DNA from: Botryococcus braunii
Taxonomy: Eukaryota > Chlorophyta > Trebouxiophyceae
Length of the DNA stretch: 30,477 bases
Direction of reading: 5' to 3'
Assembly (NCBI GenBank): GCA_002005505.1
Contig: MVGU01001845.1
Coordinates: forward strand, 1 to 30,477
The position numbers were made by a program, and so were the translations under genes. The notes below the pieces were generated by a model. The model ran no database searches. It had not been told where the DNA came from and worked only from the letters and a program-made list of their open reading frames with translations. The number at the start of each line of letters is the position of its first letter. Within the stretch, counting starts at the first letter, position 1. This document shows positions 1 to 8,916 of the stretch, piece after piece.

Positions 1-860
1 TTGGCTTGGGATGCATGCTCCACTAGTGGTTGGTTTGGATGTGGTTGGATGTGGTTGGTACTTTGAAATGGTGCATATATTATATTAAGTCTAAGAAATC
101 ATGGTAGAGGGTAAGAGTGGTTGGTTTGGATGTGGGATGTGGGCCAATTTGCTTGGGATGCATGCTCCACTAGTGGAAGCACTTGGCCATACCTTTCCAA
201 TTGTGTCTACATACTTCCCCCATGCACATTTTGCTTTTGTATTTCTTTGACATGCTTTAAATATTATATTAAGTCTAAGGAGTCATGGTATAGGGTAGAA
301 GTGGGATGTTTGGATGTGGGATGTGGGCCAATTGGCTTGGGATGCATGCTCCACTAGTGCCACATCCAACCAACCACTCCTACCCTCTACCATGATTTCT
401 TAGACTTAATATAATATGTGCAGCATGTCAAAGTAGTACAAAAGCAAATGAGCATGGGGGGAAGTTTGTAGACACAATTAGAAAGGTATGGCCAAGTGCT
501 TCCACTAGTGGAGCATGCATCCCAAGCCAACTGGCCCACATCCCAGATCCAAACCAACCACTCCTACCCTATACCATGGATTCCTTAGACTTAATATAAT
601 ATGTAAAGCATGTCAAAGAAAAACAAAAGCAAATGAGCATGGGGGGAAGTATGTAGACACACTTAGAAAGGTACGGCCAAGTGCTTCCACTAGTGGAGCA
701 TGCATCCCAAGCCAATTGATATGACCACTCCTACCCTCCTCCACTCCAACCACTCCTACCCTTTACTATGATATGATAAACATAATTTAATATGTATAGC
801 ATCTTTAAAGAAGTACAAAAGCAAACGTGCATGGGGGGATGCATGTAGACACAATTAGAA
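1..860. repeat. Satellite-like array of ~185-bp units with an orientation switch
   Basis: The core word GCATGCTCCACTAGTGG recurs on the plus strand near 161 and 345, with a truncated first unit near 14. Its reverse complement recurs near 502 and 687. Spacing is about 184-185 bp in both orientations. Shared flanks include an ATATTATATTAAGTCTAAG block and a CATGGGGGGAAG block on the reversed side. Orientation flips near 359, so about 1-358 and 360-720 form two arms of a large imperfect palindrome. A more diverged reversed unit occupies about 720-870. No coding capacity is evident. It could be a satellite or a fold-back element; I cannot tell which. Confidence 0.8.
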
Positions 861-877
861 AGAAGTGGCCAATTGTC

Positions 878-897
878 TGTGTGTGTGTGTATGGTTA

Positions 898-988
<91 letters not shown>
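878..988. repeat. (GT)n microsatellite
   Basis: An interrupted GT tract starts at about 878, is broken by ATGGTTATTT at 891-900, and then runs almost pure to 988. Long open frames crossing it translate to Cys-Val repeats and are artefacts of the dinucleotide repeat. Confidence 0.95.
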
Positions 989-989
<1 letters not shown>

Positions 990-1028
990 GCTCCCCATAA
1001 CCCCCCAAGCCCAATATAAAATTTTCCA

Positions 1029-1530
1029 TTATTGTATTGGAGAACATGCTGTTAGCACAGTACAGATGTATGGATGGCTCTTCCTTCTTCCGCCGAACCG
1101 TCCCCGCATCGGCGATCGGGAAGCCCGGGAGAGCGCGCCAGTCCCGCGCCCCCTTCCATCCATGTATGCTGTGAGGGCTTTGTGCTGTAAGGAACTATAT
1201 GGCGTCGCAGGGGAGGCAAACGCCAAGGCTGGCGAGGGTGAGGAGGCCGAAGGAGGCCTCGGGTGGAGAGGAGGGAGCCCCCAGTGGGGACCGAGGGGGT
1301 AGATACGGCTGATACGGGGGGCTGGAGTGGTTACGGAGCTTTCGGGGGGGTCCCAGGGGTGGCCCGCACCCCCTCCCACCCCCTCCCGGCCTGCCACGTC
1401 TGCCCGGGGGGGTGGGAGGGGGGTCCCGGGGGGGTCCGAGGGGGTCGCGGCCCGAACCCTAGCCCGAACCCTATATCCCTGGGCGGTATCCCTCGGCCGA
1501 GGGATACCGCTCCGGAGGAACGACGGTAGT
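1029..1530. other. GC-rich stretch, no gene recognised
   Basis: GC content rises sharply compared with the AT-rich array to the left and the LTR to the right. The plus strand has many runs of three to seven G. The densest is 1406-1444, with at least five G runs separated by short loops, which is a potential G-quadruplex. Overlapping open frames here look like composition effects: Pro/Gly/Arg-rich, several frames open at once, no domain I recognise. It may be a fragment of another element or of a host CpG-rich region. Confidence 0.5.
1483..1510. repeat. 28-bp perfect palindrome
   Basis: The half-site GCGGTATCCCTCGG (1483-1496) is followed directly by its exact reverse complement (1497-1510). 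There is no spacer. It sits at the right edge of the GC-rich stretch, about 25 bp before the start of copia-LTR-like sequence. It could be a binding site for a dimeric protein, a cruciform, or the scar of a rearrangement. Confidence 0.85.
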
Positions 1531-1534
1531 TAGC

Positions 1535-2112
1535 ATGTGTTTGAAAGTGGATAAACATAACGCAAGATACAGACACGTTTGTTGCAAGAAGGTAGTGGTG
1601 GCTGCTCGAGTTGGTCAGGCACTTGATTGGGACTTCACAAGCACGTCGGGTGTTTACTTAACGTCACCAATCAGTCCTGTATTGTTAATGTCCTTGGCTC
1701 TACTTCACAACGAACGAGTAGAGAGGACCGAAACTAACACCCTCCGTGCTGCCACCACACAGGTAACGTAATGGTGAACTGAATAGAACATATGAGGCTC
1801 TGTAAGCCTTTAGAATATCATGTTAGGTGTATGGGCTTGACGTTCTGAGCATCGGACAATGAGCTTGTTCTTATCAGAGTGAGAACTGATTAGGGCAGTT
1901 TGAATTCCGTTGTTATAAGAGAACGAGAGAGCAGCTTGTAATTCACTTGATTGGGACTTCACAAGCACGTCGGGTGTTTACTTAACGTCATTAATCGGTC
2001 CTGTATTGTTAATGTCCTTGGCTCTACTTCACAACGAACAAGTAGAGAGGACCGTAACTAACACCCTCCGTGCTGCCACCTCACAGGAATACGCCCAGCC
2101 CATAACCTAACA
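1535..2112 (+). repeat. Copia-type LTR L1, 5'-truncated (3' or solo LTR)
   Basis: This segment aligns by eye with the 3' LTR of copia D: shared ACTTGATTGGGAC, CAGACACG and GTTTGAATT words in the same order. It also has the internal direct repeat seen in the LTRs of C, D and E, with copies at 1620-1763 and 1944-2087 (about six mismatches in 144). The 3' end reads GCCCATAACCTAACA, similar to the LTR end of C. No match to the C/E primer-binding site follows, so it is probably a 3' or solo LTR. In C, D and E the first repeat copy starts about 204 bp into the LTR, but here only about 85 bp precede it, so the 5' end is missing or diverged. Confidence 0.65.
1763..2086 (+). other. Candidate intron inside LTR L1
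   Basis: The first repeat copy ends CAG|GTAACG at 1760-1768, a good splice-donor context. The second copy ends with CTAAC (2058-2062), then TGCTGCCACCTCACAG with AG at 2085-2086, a textbook branch point, pyrimidine-biased tract and acceptor. Length is 324 nt, exactly the repeat period. Splicing is inferred from motifs only. Confidence 0.4.
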
Positions 2113-2667
2113 GTAACTGCCCGAAATGGGCACTAACGGGATACAAATGGCAGTACGACTGAAGCTGTACATGTCCCATACCATGACAACCTAGCCAGGG
2201 ACTTGTGAATGCGACATGTCTACACGTGCACGGCACGTTTACGTGCACGGTGCTCTAATCAGTTAGCCACCGAGGGAAATCAGTAAGGGAACGACCCTTA
2301 CTGCCATGACAAGGGGTAAGTTACTGGGGTGTACTACTCCTACACAACCAGGGCTTCAGCCCACTTCAGTCCGGAATTTTCCATTTGGGATCTCCTGAAG
2401 TGCTGCGAGCCAAATAAAGATGGTGCGCTTCCATCTTGGTTCACCTTGGGAACCATGTTATGCCCCACATTTGGGCATGCGAGCGTGGATTTGATCAGGA
2501 TCCACGCTGAGTCTGGGTTGTCCGTGCTGCAGGAACGACGGCGTCCCGTGATGTCCCTGGTCACGTGCCAACCCAAGGTCAAGTTTTTGGACTCGGCAAC
2601 GTTTGCCAAATCCTAGAGACACACAGAGAGGGTCCCCAGTAAGGATTCCCGGATGCCCTTGGATGCC
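2113..2667. other. Unassigned sequence between LTR L1 and gypsy A
   Basis: No convincing gene is present. It may hold the 3' LTR of gypsy A, which should lie immediately left of 2668. The minus-strand end of A's reading frame, GGGAGGGG, looks like a polypurine tract, but I could not place TG...CA LTR ends. A small direct repeat of ACGTGCACGG occurs at 2224-2233 and 2241-2250. Two opposite open frames of about 90 codons (2329-2616) have no recognisable domain. Confidence 0.5.
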
Positions 2668-3231
2668 CTACCCCTCCCAGCTATCAAGCCCGTGAGAGAG
2701 TTTGTAGGGTGACAAAAGGCTATCACAAGTACCCACCAAGTTGCTCTCTGGCTCCCAAGAGTTATGCTCTGCGCCATATCCTTCCCATTTGATGAGGTAT
2801 TTGAAAGTAGGTTTCCCTTTCCTACTCCCGGTTTTCATGTGGGCCAAGATGGCCTCAACCTCATAATTGACTTTCCCATCAATGATAAGTGGCAAGGGAG
2901 GAGGGGGGTTCCGTCCCGGAACGTACTTCCGCAAGGAAGATACATGTATATCATTGTGCCATTTCACATGGGATGGAAAGGAGAGCTTCAAGGCAACAGG
3001 GCTGATGACTTTGACAATTGAGAAAGGGCCAATCCACTTGGGTAGCAATTTTCTGCACAGTGTGGATTTGAGGCCAGCGTTTCGGGTCGAAAACAACACT
3101 TTATCACCCACAGCAAAAGAAATGTCCCGTCTGCCCTTATTGTAATGTTTTTGCTGTGCCTCTTGTGCTAAAGCAATATGCTTCTTTGCATTCTCCCAAG
3201 CGACAACTCTGTCTTGGGCGGCTTTCAACAA
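2668..3231 (-). pseudogene. Gypsy A pol C-terminus: integrase tail and chromodomain
   Basis: An open stretch of 187 codons carries the integrase C-terminal region (AVGDKVLFSTRN, LLPKWIGPFSIVKVISP) and a chromodomain near residues 125-175 (FKYLIKWEGYGAEHNSWEPE). In chromoviruses such a domain directs integration toward particular chromatin. The start methionine is not a true start: the stretch continues the integrase frame at 3225-4163 after a frameshift near 3235-3270. The terminal codons read SWEG-stop, and their GGGAGGGG may double as the polypurine tract. Confidence 0.85.
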
Positions 3232-4163
3232 TATGTTTGCATCATCAAATGAGAGGCCAGCAGGGCAGAAGTGCCAGTAGCACTAGGGGGACTTGGTAGA
3301 TCGTTTGCTAATGACCCGGGGACTCGGGGATGCGTGCAAAAATTGACAAAGAAGGATGTCAATTTGATCATGTGTTGGTATGTGTTATTGATTGCAAGTT
3401 GCGCTGCAGGGATAAAGGTGTCCAAGTCAGAACCCCTTGGGTTCACAAAGTGTCTTAGCATGTCTTCCACTACCCTATTCATGCGTTCGGTTTGTCCATC
3501 CGTCTGAGGATGGTAAGGTGAGGACATGCACTGTTTGATCCCAATGGATTTACAACAGGTTTGAAACCACTGGGATGTGAAACGAGGGTCCCTATCAGAA
3601 ATCAGTGTTTCGGGTACCCCAAAGATGCTAGATACAGCAGTGGAGAGGAGGCGCGCTACGTCCTCTGCCGAACAGTGAAAATCACAAGGGACCAATCGAC
3701 ACATCTTGGTGAGACGGTCTACCACCACCAAAAGGGCATTATGACCATCATTCGTGAGTGGTAGGCAAGTGATAAAATCAAATGAGAGTGAATTCCAGGG
3801 CTTATCTGGGATTGGATGAGGCCGGAGTAGGCCTTTTGGGCCGGCTGTGTCAGGTTTGTTGCGTTGGCAGCTGTCACAGCTGGAAATGAAACGTTTGACG
3901 TCCCCAACCATGCCTGGTCATGTAAAATGGCGCTGTAAGACTTCCAAAGTCCTCTTACTTCCCATGTGCCCATATGAAGGTGTGTCATGAAATTCTGCGA
4001 TGAGCCCATACTTCACTTCAGCGTCACAGGGTACCACGATGCGTTGGTGCCCTTGCTTCACCGTCTTCCACCAAAATCCATCATGAAACTTCAATTTATC
4101 AGTTGTAGAGGTCATCAAGAACTTAGGGTCTTTCTGATAAGCCCTTTTAAGTTTGTCAAGCAA
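3225..4163 (-). pseudogene. Gypsy A integrase zinc domain and catalytic core
   Basis: The first part has an H2C2 zinc-binding region (HDTPSYGHMGSKRTLEVL, later CDSCQRNK). The core shows the D,D,E catalytic residues in SFDFITCLP, LISDRDPRF and GQTERMNR. One in-frame TGA at 3918-3920 interrupts it where gypsy integrases have Trp (HFT-stop-PG). The frame is otherwise open for about 300 codons. Loss of the frame near 3235-3270 separates it from the chromodomain. The enzyme would have inserted cDNA into the nuclear genome; this copy is dead. Confidence 0.88.
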
Positions 4164-4223
4164 GGGTGGGCCTGGAAGTTGCAGCTCACTTGGAAAATGT
4201 ATGCTGTGGGAACGGAATTTCCC

Positions 4224-5236
4224 CTAAAGCTGTTGGACTAACTTATTTGGTATACTGAAGCCTAAATCACTTGAAAAAACTTCACATTCTTCCGTTGTGG
4301 GGTGGGACTGAACTTGCAGGTCGTTAGACTGGCAGTGACTCGCACAACCGGGTACCGTTACAGGTAAGTTCGGTTTCGAATGAGAACTAGACTTATCTTG
4401 AAATAAGATGGTGTTCCGAAATGGCGTGGAAGTAACCGGACCACTATGTTGTCCCGAAAGCGTTGCGTGATCGAGATCCGTAGCTCGCGCCTGTGCGCGA
4501 GTAAACGCCGCGAGAATGTGTTGCCTGTGCTCCGCAACAGTATTCAAAAGGTTAGAGCATCTTGACAAGGGATCAGCCACATTTGTGTGTCCAGGCTCGT
4601 ACTTCCAGCTGAAGTGGAACCTTTGCAGAGTTTCATACCACCTTGCTTGCCTCCTGCTCAGAACAGGAGTGCCTTGAAAGAAAGTATTTGGATGATGATC
4701 TGTGATAATAGTAAGACCGTCACAACCTTCAAGCTTTCAGCGCATATATGGTGGCACACAATTCCTGCTCAGACACTGATTAGTTCATTTCTGCTGCAGA
4801 GAAACGCTTAGACAAGTATGCAATGGGTTTGTCATTCTGCAATAAAACTGCACCCATCCCAAATCCAGAAGCATCTGTGACAAGAGTGTAAGGGAGAGAG
4901 GGGTCAGGCGCTTGGAGAATTGGTGCTTCAGTAAGGGCCGTCTTCAGCCCTTCAAATCCCTCGTGGCATGCAATGGTCCATCTAAATACTGCATGCTTCT
5001 TGGTGAGATTGACGAGGGGAAGCCCTGCACAAATCTCCTGAAGAAATTGCAAAGCCCCAAAAATGCGCGCACTTCAGTAAAATTTGAAGGGATAGGCCAA
5101 TCTTTAACAGCAGAAATTTTTGCAGGATCCGGTTTAATGCCCTCGGGCCCCACATAGTATCCTAAAAATAGGGTCCAATCTTCCATGAATGAGCATGTAA
5201 AGTTAGCCAAATTGTTTGCACCGATGAAAGTGCCAG
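4224..5236 (-). pseudogene. Gypsy A RT tail, RNase H and connection region
   Basis: From the right: the end of the RT palm/thumb (LGYYVGPEGIKPDPAKI, VRAFLGLCNFFRRFV), then RNase H in another frame (TLVTDASGFGMGAVLLQ, IAYLSKRFSAAEMN). A TAA follows where the family has Tyr (MN-stop-SVSEQEL). The frame then changes again to reach ADPLSRCSNLL (4580 leftward). A TAG at about 4224 separates this from the integrase zinc domain in the same frame. At least two frameshifts and two nonsense codons are visible. Confidence 0.8.
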
Positions 5237-5358
5237 TGTGGCCCGAGCGCCACACCGTATGTACTAGCGCGAAGCCTAAAGCGGCTACGCCTAGCCTAAT
5301 GTACCGCTTGGCATCCGACGGGGTTAACCCTGGCGGAGTCTGCCTGCCGCGCGCTACA
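5237..5358 (-). repeat. Gypsy B 3' LTR (short, ~122 bp)
   Basis: On the minus strand the purine run AGGAGGGGGAGAA is followed by TGTAGCGCGCGG, and A's coding sequence resumes after GGGCCACA. This fits an LTR bounded by TGT...ACA (plus strand 5237-5358). The right boundary is well supported by the polypurine tract. The left one could be 5231 instead, since TG also occurs there. The matching 5' LTR is outside the window, so this cannot be confirmed by pairing. Confidence 0.6.
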
Positions 5359-5371
5359 TTCTCCCCCTCCT
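5359..5371 (-). other. Gypsy B polypurine tract
   Basis: Plus-strand TTCTCCCCCTCCT reads AGGAGGGGGAGAA on the minus strand, immediately before the LTR's TGT. This is the expected priming site for plus-strand DNA synthesis. Confidence 0.7.
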
Positions 5372-5787
5372 AGGTGACCGAGCTCCCGGGAGGCCTGCCA
5401 AAGCAAGCCACAGTCATAGGCAGAGGCAAATAGAAGGTCACTGCCACACTTCTATACATCACACTATGAGCCGGCGAGTCTCCTCCAGACACCAGACCGT
5501 AGCCTGGGTGTACACTTGCCTGAGGTATCTCTATGGTACGCCTAGACCAGAATCCCGCAGTGACGGGGCCCAAAGGGCAGTCGTCGGCGTGAACAAATGT
5601 ACACTCCACGTGTACAGGTTCCCATGAAGAAGCAGTGAAGTTGCTAGCTTCAGGGCGGATAGTAGGGGCCGGGGCTGGACGACACTTAGCCACCAAGTCA
5701 GGGGACGTTCTGTGATCACGGTAACTTATGGGTAAACCACGACCCCCCGGTGACGCAGCTTGACAGGCTCGTGCTGCTGTGTTTTCC
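5372..5787 (-). other. Gypsy B 3' untranslated region
   Basis: This stretch lies between the chromodomain stop and the polypurine tract. Two overlapping minus-strand open frames (to 144 codons) exist, but the protein is low-complexity and resembles nothing I recognise. I treat it as untranslated. Confidence 0.5.
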
Positions 5788-6900
5788 CTAGTCAACCTGC
5801 CCATGACGGCGTGCCCCGCCTCGTGGTGCCCGTGCGTTGACTGTGTCCCAGTATCCCTTTACAACATTGGGAGCATTTGCCAAATTCCGTTCCTCTTCCC
5901 AGGTGTCATGCTCTGACGAGTAACCCTTCCAGCAGACAAGGTACTCATACTTGGGACGGCCACGTGAATTGACACGACGGTGGTCCATTAAGGCTTCCAC
6001 CTCGTACTCATCTTCCCCCTCCAGCACCTCTGCAGGTGGTGGGGGTTGCATCGAACCATCCCGCCGGTACCGTTCCAGGTTGGAGACATGAAAGACATCA
6101 TGAATCCTCCATCGTGAAGGGAGGTCAAGCTCATAAGCTTGGGTACCCACACGTTTCACGACTTGGAACGGCCCTACCCAACGCGGGAGGAGCTTGGGCG
6201 TGCCCACCTTGACACGGAGGTTCTTTGAGGAGAGGAGGACCCAGTCCCCCACACCAAATTGAACGTCCATGCGTTTGGTGTTGGCATACTGCGCTTGTCT
6301 CGCAGTGGCCACCCGATGGGTCATCCTGGCCTCATTGATGAGGCGTTGCATGCCCTGAACAAAGTCAGACGCACCAGGTACCCGTCTATTGGGGAGAATC
6401 GCGACTGGCAGGTGGGGGTAAAACCCGAAGTTCAGCAAGAACGGCGAGGACCCCGTGGATTCGTGATCGCAATTATTGATCGCGAATTCTGCACAGACCA
6501 ACTTCTCATCCCAATCATCCTGGGACTTGGCCACATACATGCGTAGCATGTCCTCGAGCACTCGATTCACTCGCTCAGTCTGCCGATCCGTCTGCGGATG
6601 GTAGGCTGTTGACATGGCTTGTCGAGTCCCAATGGATTGACACAAAGCTCTAGCAAAGTGGCTGGTGAAGGGCTTATCTCTATCAGACACCACCACTTGG
6701 GGAACACCATGCAACTTCCACACATTGTCAACGTACAGCTTAGCCGTCTGCTCAGCCGTAGCCTTGGTGGTTGTGGGCATAAGATGCACCATCTTGGTCA
6801 GCTTATCCACTACGACGAAAATGGCATCATGACCCTTGCGTGTTCTAGGCAGTTGGGTAATGAAATCCATAGTCACCGTGTGCCAAGATTCAGCGGCAAC
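5788..6900 (-). pseudogene. Gypsy B integrase core and chromodomain
   Basis: A long open frame shows all three catalytic acidic residues (TMDFITQLP, VVSDRDKPFT, RQTERVNRVLEDML). The integrase C-terminal region follows (FGVGDWVLLSSKNL, LLPRWVGPFQVVKRVG), then a chromodomain (YEYLVCWKGYSSEHDTWEEE) near the end. It begins after a frameshift at about 6885-6895, where the reading passes from LQPLQLPL to ESWHTVTMDF. The first ~25 residues of the open stretch starting at 6966 are out of frame with the true protein. The core itself is otherwise intact. Confidence 0.88.
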
Positions 6901-7437
6901 TGTAAAGGTTGCAGCAACCCCGCAGGCAAAGTGTTCCGAGCCTTGTTCTCCTGACACAAGTGGCATGTTAGCACGTAACGTTCGATGTCAGCAAGCATGG
7001 TAGGCCACCAATAATGGCGCCTTACCAAGGCCAAGGTTTTCTTCACTCCTTGATGGCCAGCATACGGGCTATCATGCAGTTCCTTGAGGATGTGAGCTCG
7101 CAGCCCAAAAGCATCCGGAACCACGGCCTTCCCCTCCCTCAGAAGGAAGCCGTCAAAGTCTAGCAGACGTTCAACACTCTGCTTATCTTGGAACGATGGG
7201 TCTTGGGTATAACCCTGGACAAATTTTCCAAGACAGAGCAACCCCGGCCGCAGCACTCCCCCCCGCAGAGCGGATAGTACCAACCAAGGCACAAAGAGAG
7301 AGCATGGGCAGACAAAGGTGCGCCGGGTGCGAACACCCACCAATCACCACGCCATTGATGATTGGACAAGGAGCCTCATAGTCGGACGGATGCCGACTCA
7401 GAGCGTCAGACAACCACATTGGACGTTCCGGGGGCAT
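6873..7437 (-). pseudogene. Gypsy B RNase H/integrase connection and H2C2 zinc domain
   Basis: Two frames together cover this stretch. One gives LSDALSRHPSDYEAPC, the usual ADALSR motif that ends RNase H. The other gives DGFLLREGKAVVPD, then HDSPYAGHQGVKKTL and YVLTCHLCQENKA, the H2C2 integrase zinc finger, followed by LPAGLLQPLQ. At least one frameshift lies between them (around 7260-7340), and another at 6885-6895. Confidence 0.8.
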
Positions 7438-7803
7438 AGTCCATGCGAAAATTGAACCTCGAAAGGAACTCTGCCCACCTGGTTTGCCGTCTACTTAAAG
7501 TAGGCAAAGTGTCCAAATAAGTGATATCCTTGTGGTCCGTGACCACACGAAACTCAGGGGCCCCCTCTAGGTAGCACCTCCAGACTGTCAATGCATGCAC
7601 CACAGCTAGAAGTTCTTGCTCCCCAGTAGGATAGTTAACCTCAGCGGGAGTCAAGCGACGACGCTCGTAGGCAACTGGGCGACCCTCCTGGTACAACACG
7701 GCCCCCAACCCTGCCAAAGACGCATCGCAATGGACCTCAAACGGCTTTGAGAAGTCAGGATACGCTAAGCAAGGTGCATGTGTCAAGGCATGTTTAATCT
7801 CGG
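7406..7803 (-). pseudogene. Gypsy B RNase H domain, N-terminally truncated
   Basis: The visible protein includes EVHCDASLAGLGAVLYQEG, YPTGEQELLAVVHAL, WRCYLEG and VVTDHKDITYL, standard gypsy RNase H motifs with the catalytic Asp and Glu. The frame is open upstream of the first methionine as far as 7803 (EIKHALTHAPCLAYPD), where sequence changes to the LTR of copia C. The end near DYAPGTSNVV is frameshifted against the following ADALSR-type motif. Confidence 0.85.
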
Positions 7804-8504
7804 TGTTGAGTTGTGAACATACATTATAGAATGCCTTGTGCTTTAGGTGATCTTCAAATGTACATTATTAGGATACGGGTCCACTATCCACATAAGGTAC
7901 CTCGAGCCGCGTTCTGATGAGGTCTAATTCGAACATAAGGTACAATCTGATCTAGATTACGCGTTAGTGTGAAAGGACTATTAAAGCTGCGATCACCGCA
8001 TAGTCGAGCAACTGGTTTGGAAAGATACTGGGCACATAAGGATGCCAGTCTTGTTCATGCAGTTGCATGTGTCTAAAGAGCAGACAGTCGTCAAGGACTG
8101 TAGCTGGAGAGGCACGAACTTACGACCTGTCTGCTTGCTTACAGGTGCGGTGACGCAGGGTGTGTATTGGTAATGTGTTCATGTTTGATTGCTTGTTTGT
8201 AAGTGAACCATCTTAGTGTAAAATCAAGTCTCCCAAACAGCTAAGGGACGGAGTCTTGATTGAGTATAGGAAGGTACTAGCTTTCAGCCGTCAGGAGCGT
8301 ATCCGTGTGTAGATGCTCATTGACACATCAACATGTAACGGAACTGGTTTGGAAAGATACTGGGCACATAAGGATGCCAGTCTTGTTCATGCAGTTGAAT
8401 GTGTCTAAAGAGCAGACAGTCGTCAAGGACTGTAGCTGGAGAGACACGAACTTACGACCTGTCTGCTTGCTTACAGGATACGCCACTGCCCATAACCTTT
8501 TACA
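7804..8504 (+). repeat. Copia C 5' LTR
   Basis: It begins TGTTGAGTTGTGAACAT, like the start of E's LTR, and ends CCTTTTACA just before the primer-binding site, giving TGT...ACA ends. At 701 bp it is close to E (694) and D (693). It contains direct repeats at 8010-8145 and 8342-8477 (two mismatches seen in 136) and two copies of CATAAGGTAC at 7891 and 7934. The 3' end could be about 12 bp earlier, at GCCCA, which is also compatible with a CA end. Confidence 0.8.
8145..8476 (+). other. Candidate intron inside copia C LTR
   Basis: CAG|GTGCGG closes the first repeat copy. The second copy ends with CTTAC, a pyrimidine-rich CTGTCTGCTTGCTTACAG and AG at 8475-8476. The 332-nt length equals the repeat period. 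The donor (GTGCGG) is weaker than in L1, D or E. Motif-based only. Confidence 0.35.
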
Positions 8505-8538
8505 GGTTATGGGCCCACGACCTTCCAGCTGAGCCAAG
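8505..8538 (+). promoter_or_regulatory. Copia C primer-binding site (half-tRNA-Met type)
   Basis: GGTTATGGGCCCAC is complementary to the anticodon arm of eukaryotic initiator tRNA-Met (GUGGGCCCAUAACC, CAU anticodon). The next bases, CTTCCAGCTGAGCCAAG, have the reverse complement CTTGGCTCAGCTGGAAG, which looks like a tRNA D arm with an A-box. Complementarity thus appears to extend over most of a tRNA 5' half, starting at about tRNA position 40. Drosophila copia is known to prime from a cleaved 5' half of initiator tRNA-Met. The local tRNA sequence is not available here. Confidence 0.7.
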
Positions 8539-8916
8539 GGCAGACATGAGTGCATGGCATCATCGGATGCATCTGTACTGGATTTTCCACGGACTCGCCT
8601 GACGGCAAGAAGAAGTAAAAAGGAACAACTGGATATTCACTCAGAAGGCCTACCTACAGAGTCTTCAATCTCTTGGGAAGTTTTTTTTCCGTGAAGTAAC
8701 CTGAGATTATCACCGGTCGTCGTTATCGTGAGACCGTCAGTAGGTCCGGGTGATCAGGCAATTGAATTGCTGAAGAATATTTTGCATATCTTGCATATCA
8801 ATGTTACATGCTAGACCTCGAAAAGGTGGAATACTTGAAAGTGCTGTGGTGTACGCCGGAAGGGTATACTTAAATCAGCTGTGTCAGGCTGAACGCTGTG
8901 AGAGGAAGTGAAGTGT
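8539..8916 (+). other. Copia C leader (5' untranslated region)
   Basis: The ~380-nt stretch between the primer-binding site and the gag start has no recognisable gene. Copia E has a similarly long leader (25739-26094). Packaging or dimerisation signals would be expected here, but I cannot identify any. Confidence 0.55.

Larger units (their letters stand above)
2668..5236 (-). mobile_element. Gypsy element A (chromovirus), 5' part cut off by element B
   Basis: Reading on the minus strand from 5236 to 2668 gives the end of RT, RNase H, integrase zinc domain, integrase core and a C-terminal chromodomain, the order of Ty3/gypsy chromoviruses. Coding is broken by several stops and frameshifts. 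The RT is cut at about 5236, where the LTR of element B begins, so protease, gag and the 5' LTR are absent. It has the most in-frame lesions of the gypsy copies here, consistent with being the outermost and oldest layer of the nest. Confidence 0.85.
5237..7803 (-). mobile_element. Gypsy element B (chromovirus), inserted in A and cut by C
   Basis: Minus-strand order from 7803 to 5237 is the end of RT with RNase H, H2C2 domain, integrase core, chromodomain, 3' untranslated region, polypurine tract and a short 3' LTR. The left end falls inside the RT of A, so B inserted into A. The right end stops at 7803, where the plus-strand LTR of copia C starts inside B's RNase H domain. Upstream parts of B (RT, protease, gag, 5' LTR) are not in the window. 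Confidence 0.83.

Noticed and set aside
865..1302. 145-codon open frame across the GT tract
   Set aside because: It is a Cys-Val dinucleotide translation joined to GC-rich noise, with no domain.
1440..1480. Telomere-like CCCGAACCCTA repeats
   Set aside because: There are only two imperfect units, not a telomeric array.
1620..2087. CRISPR-like or tandem gene array from spaced direct repeats
   Set aside because: There are only two copies per site, 135-149 bp long, always inside copia LTRs of a eukaryotic genome.
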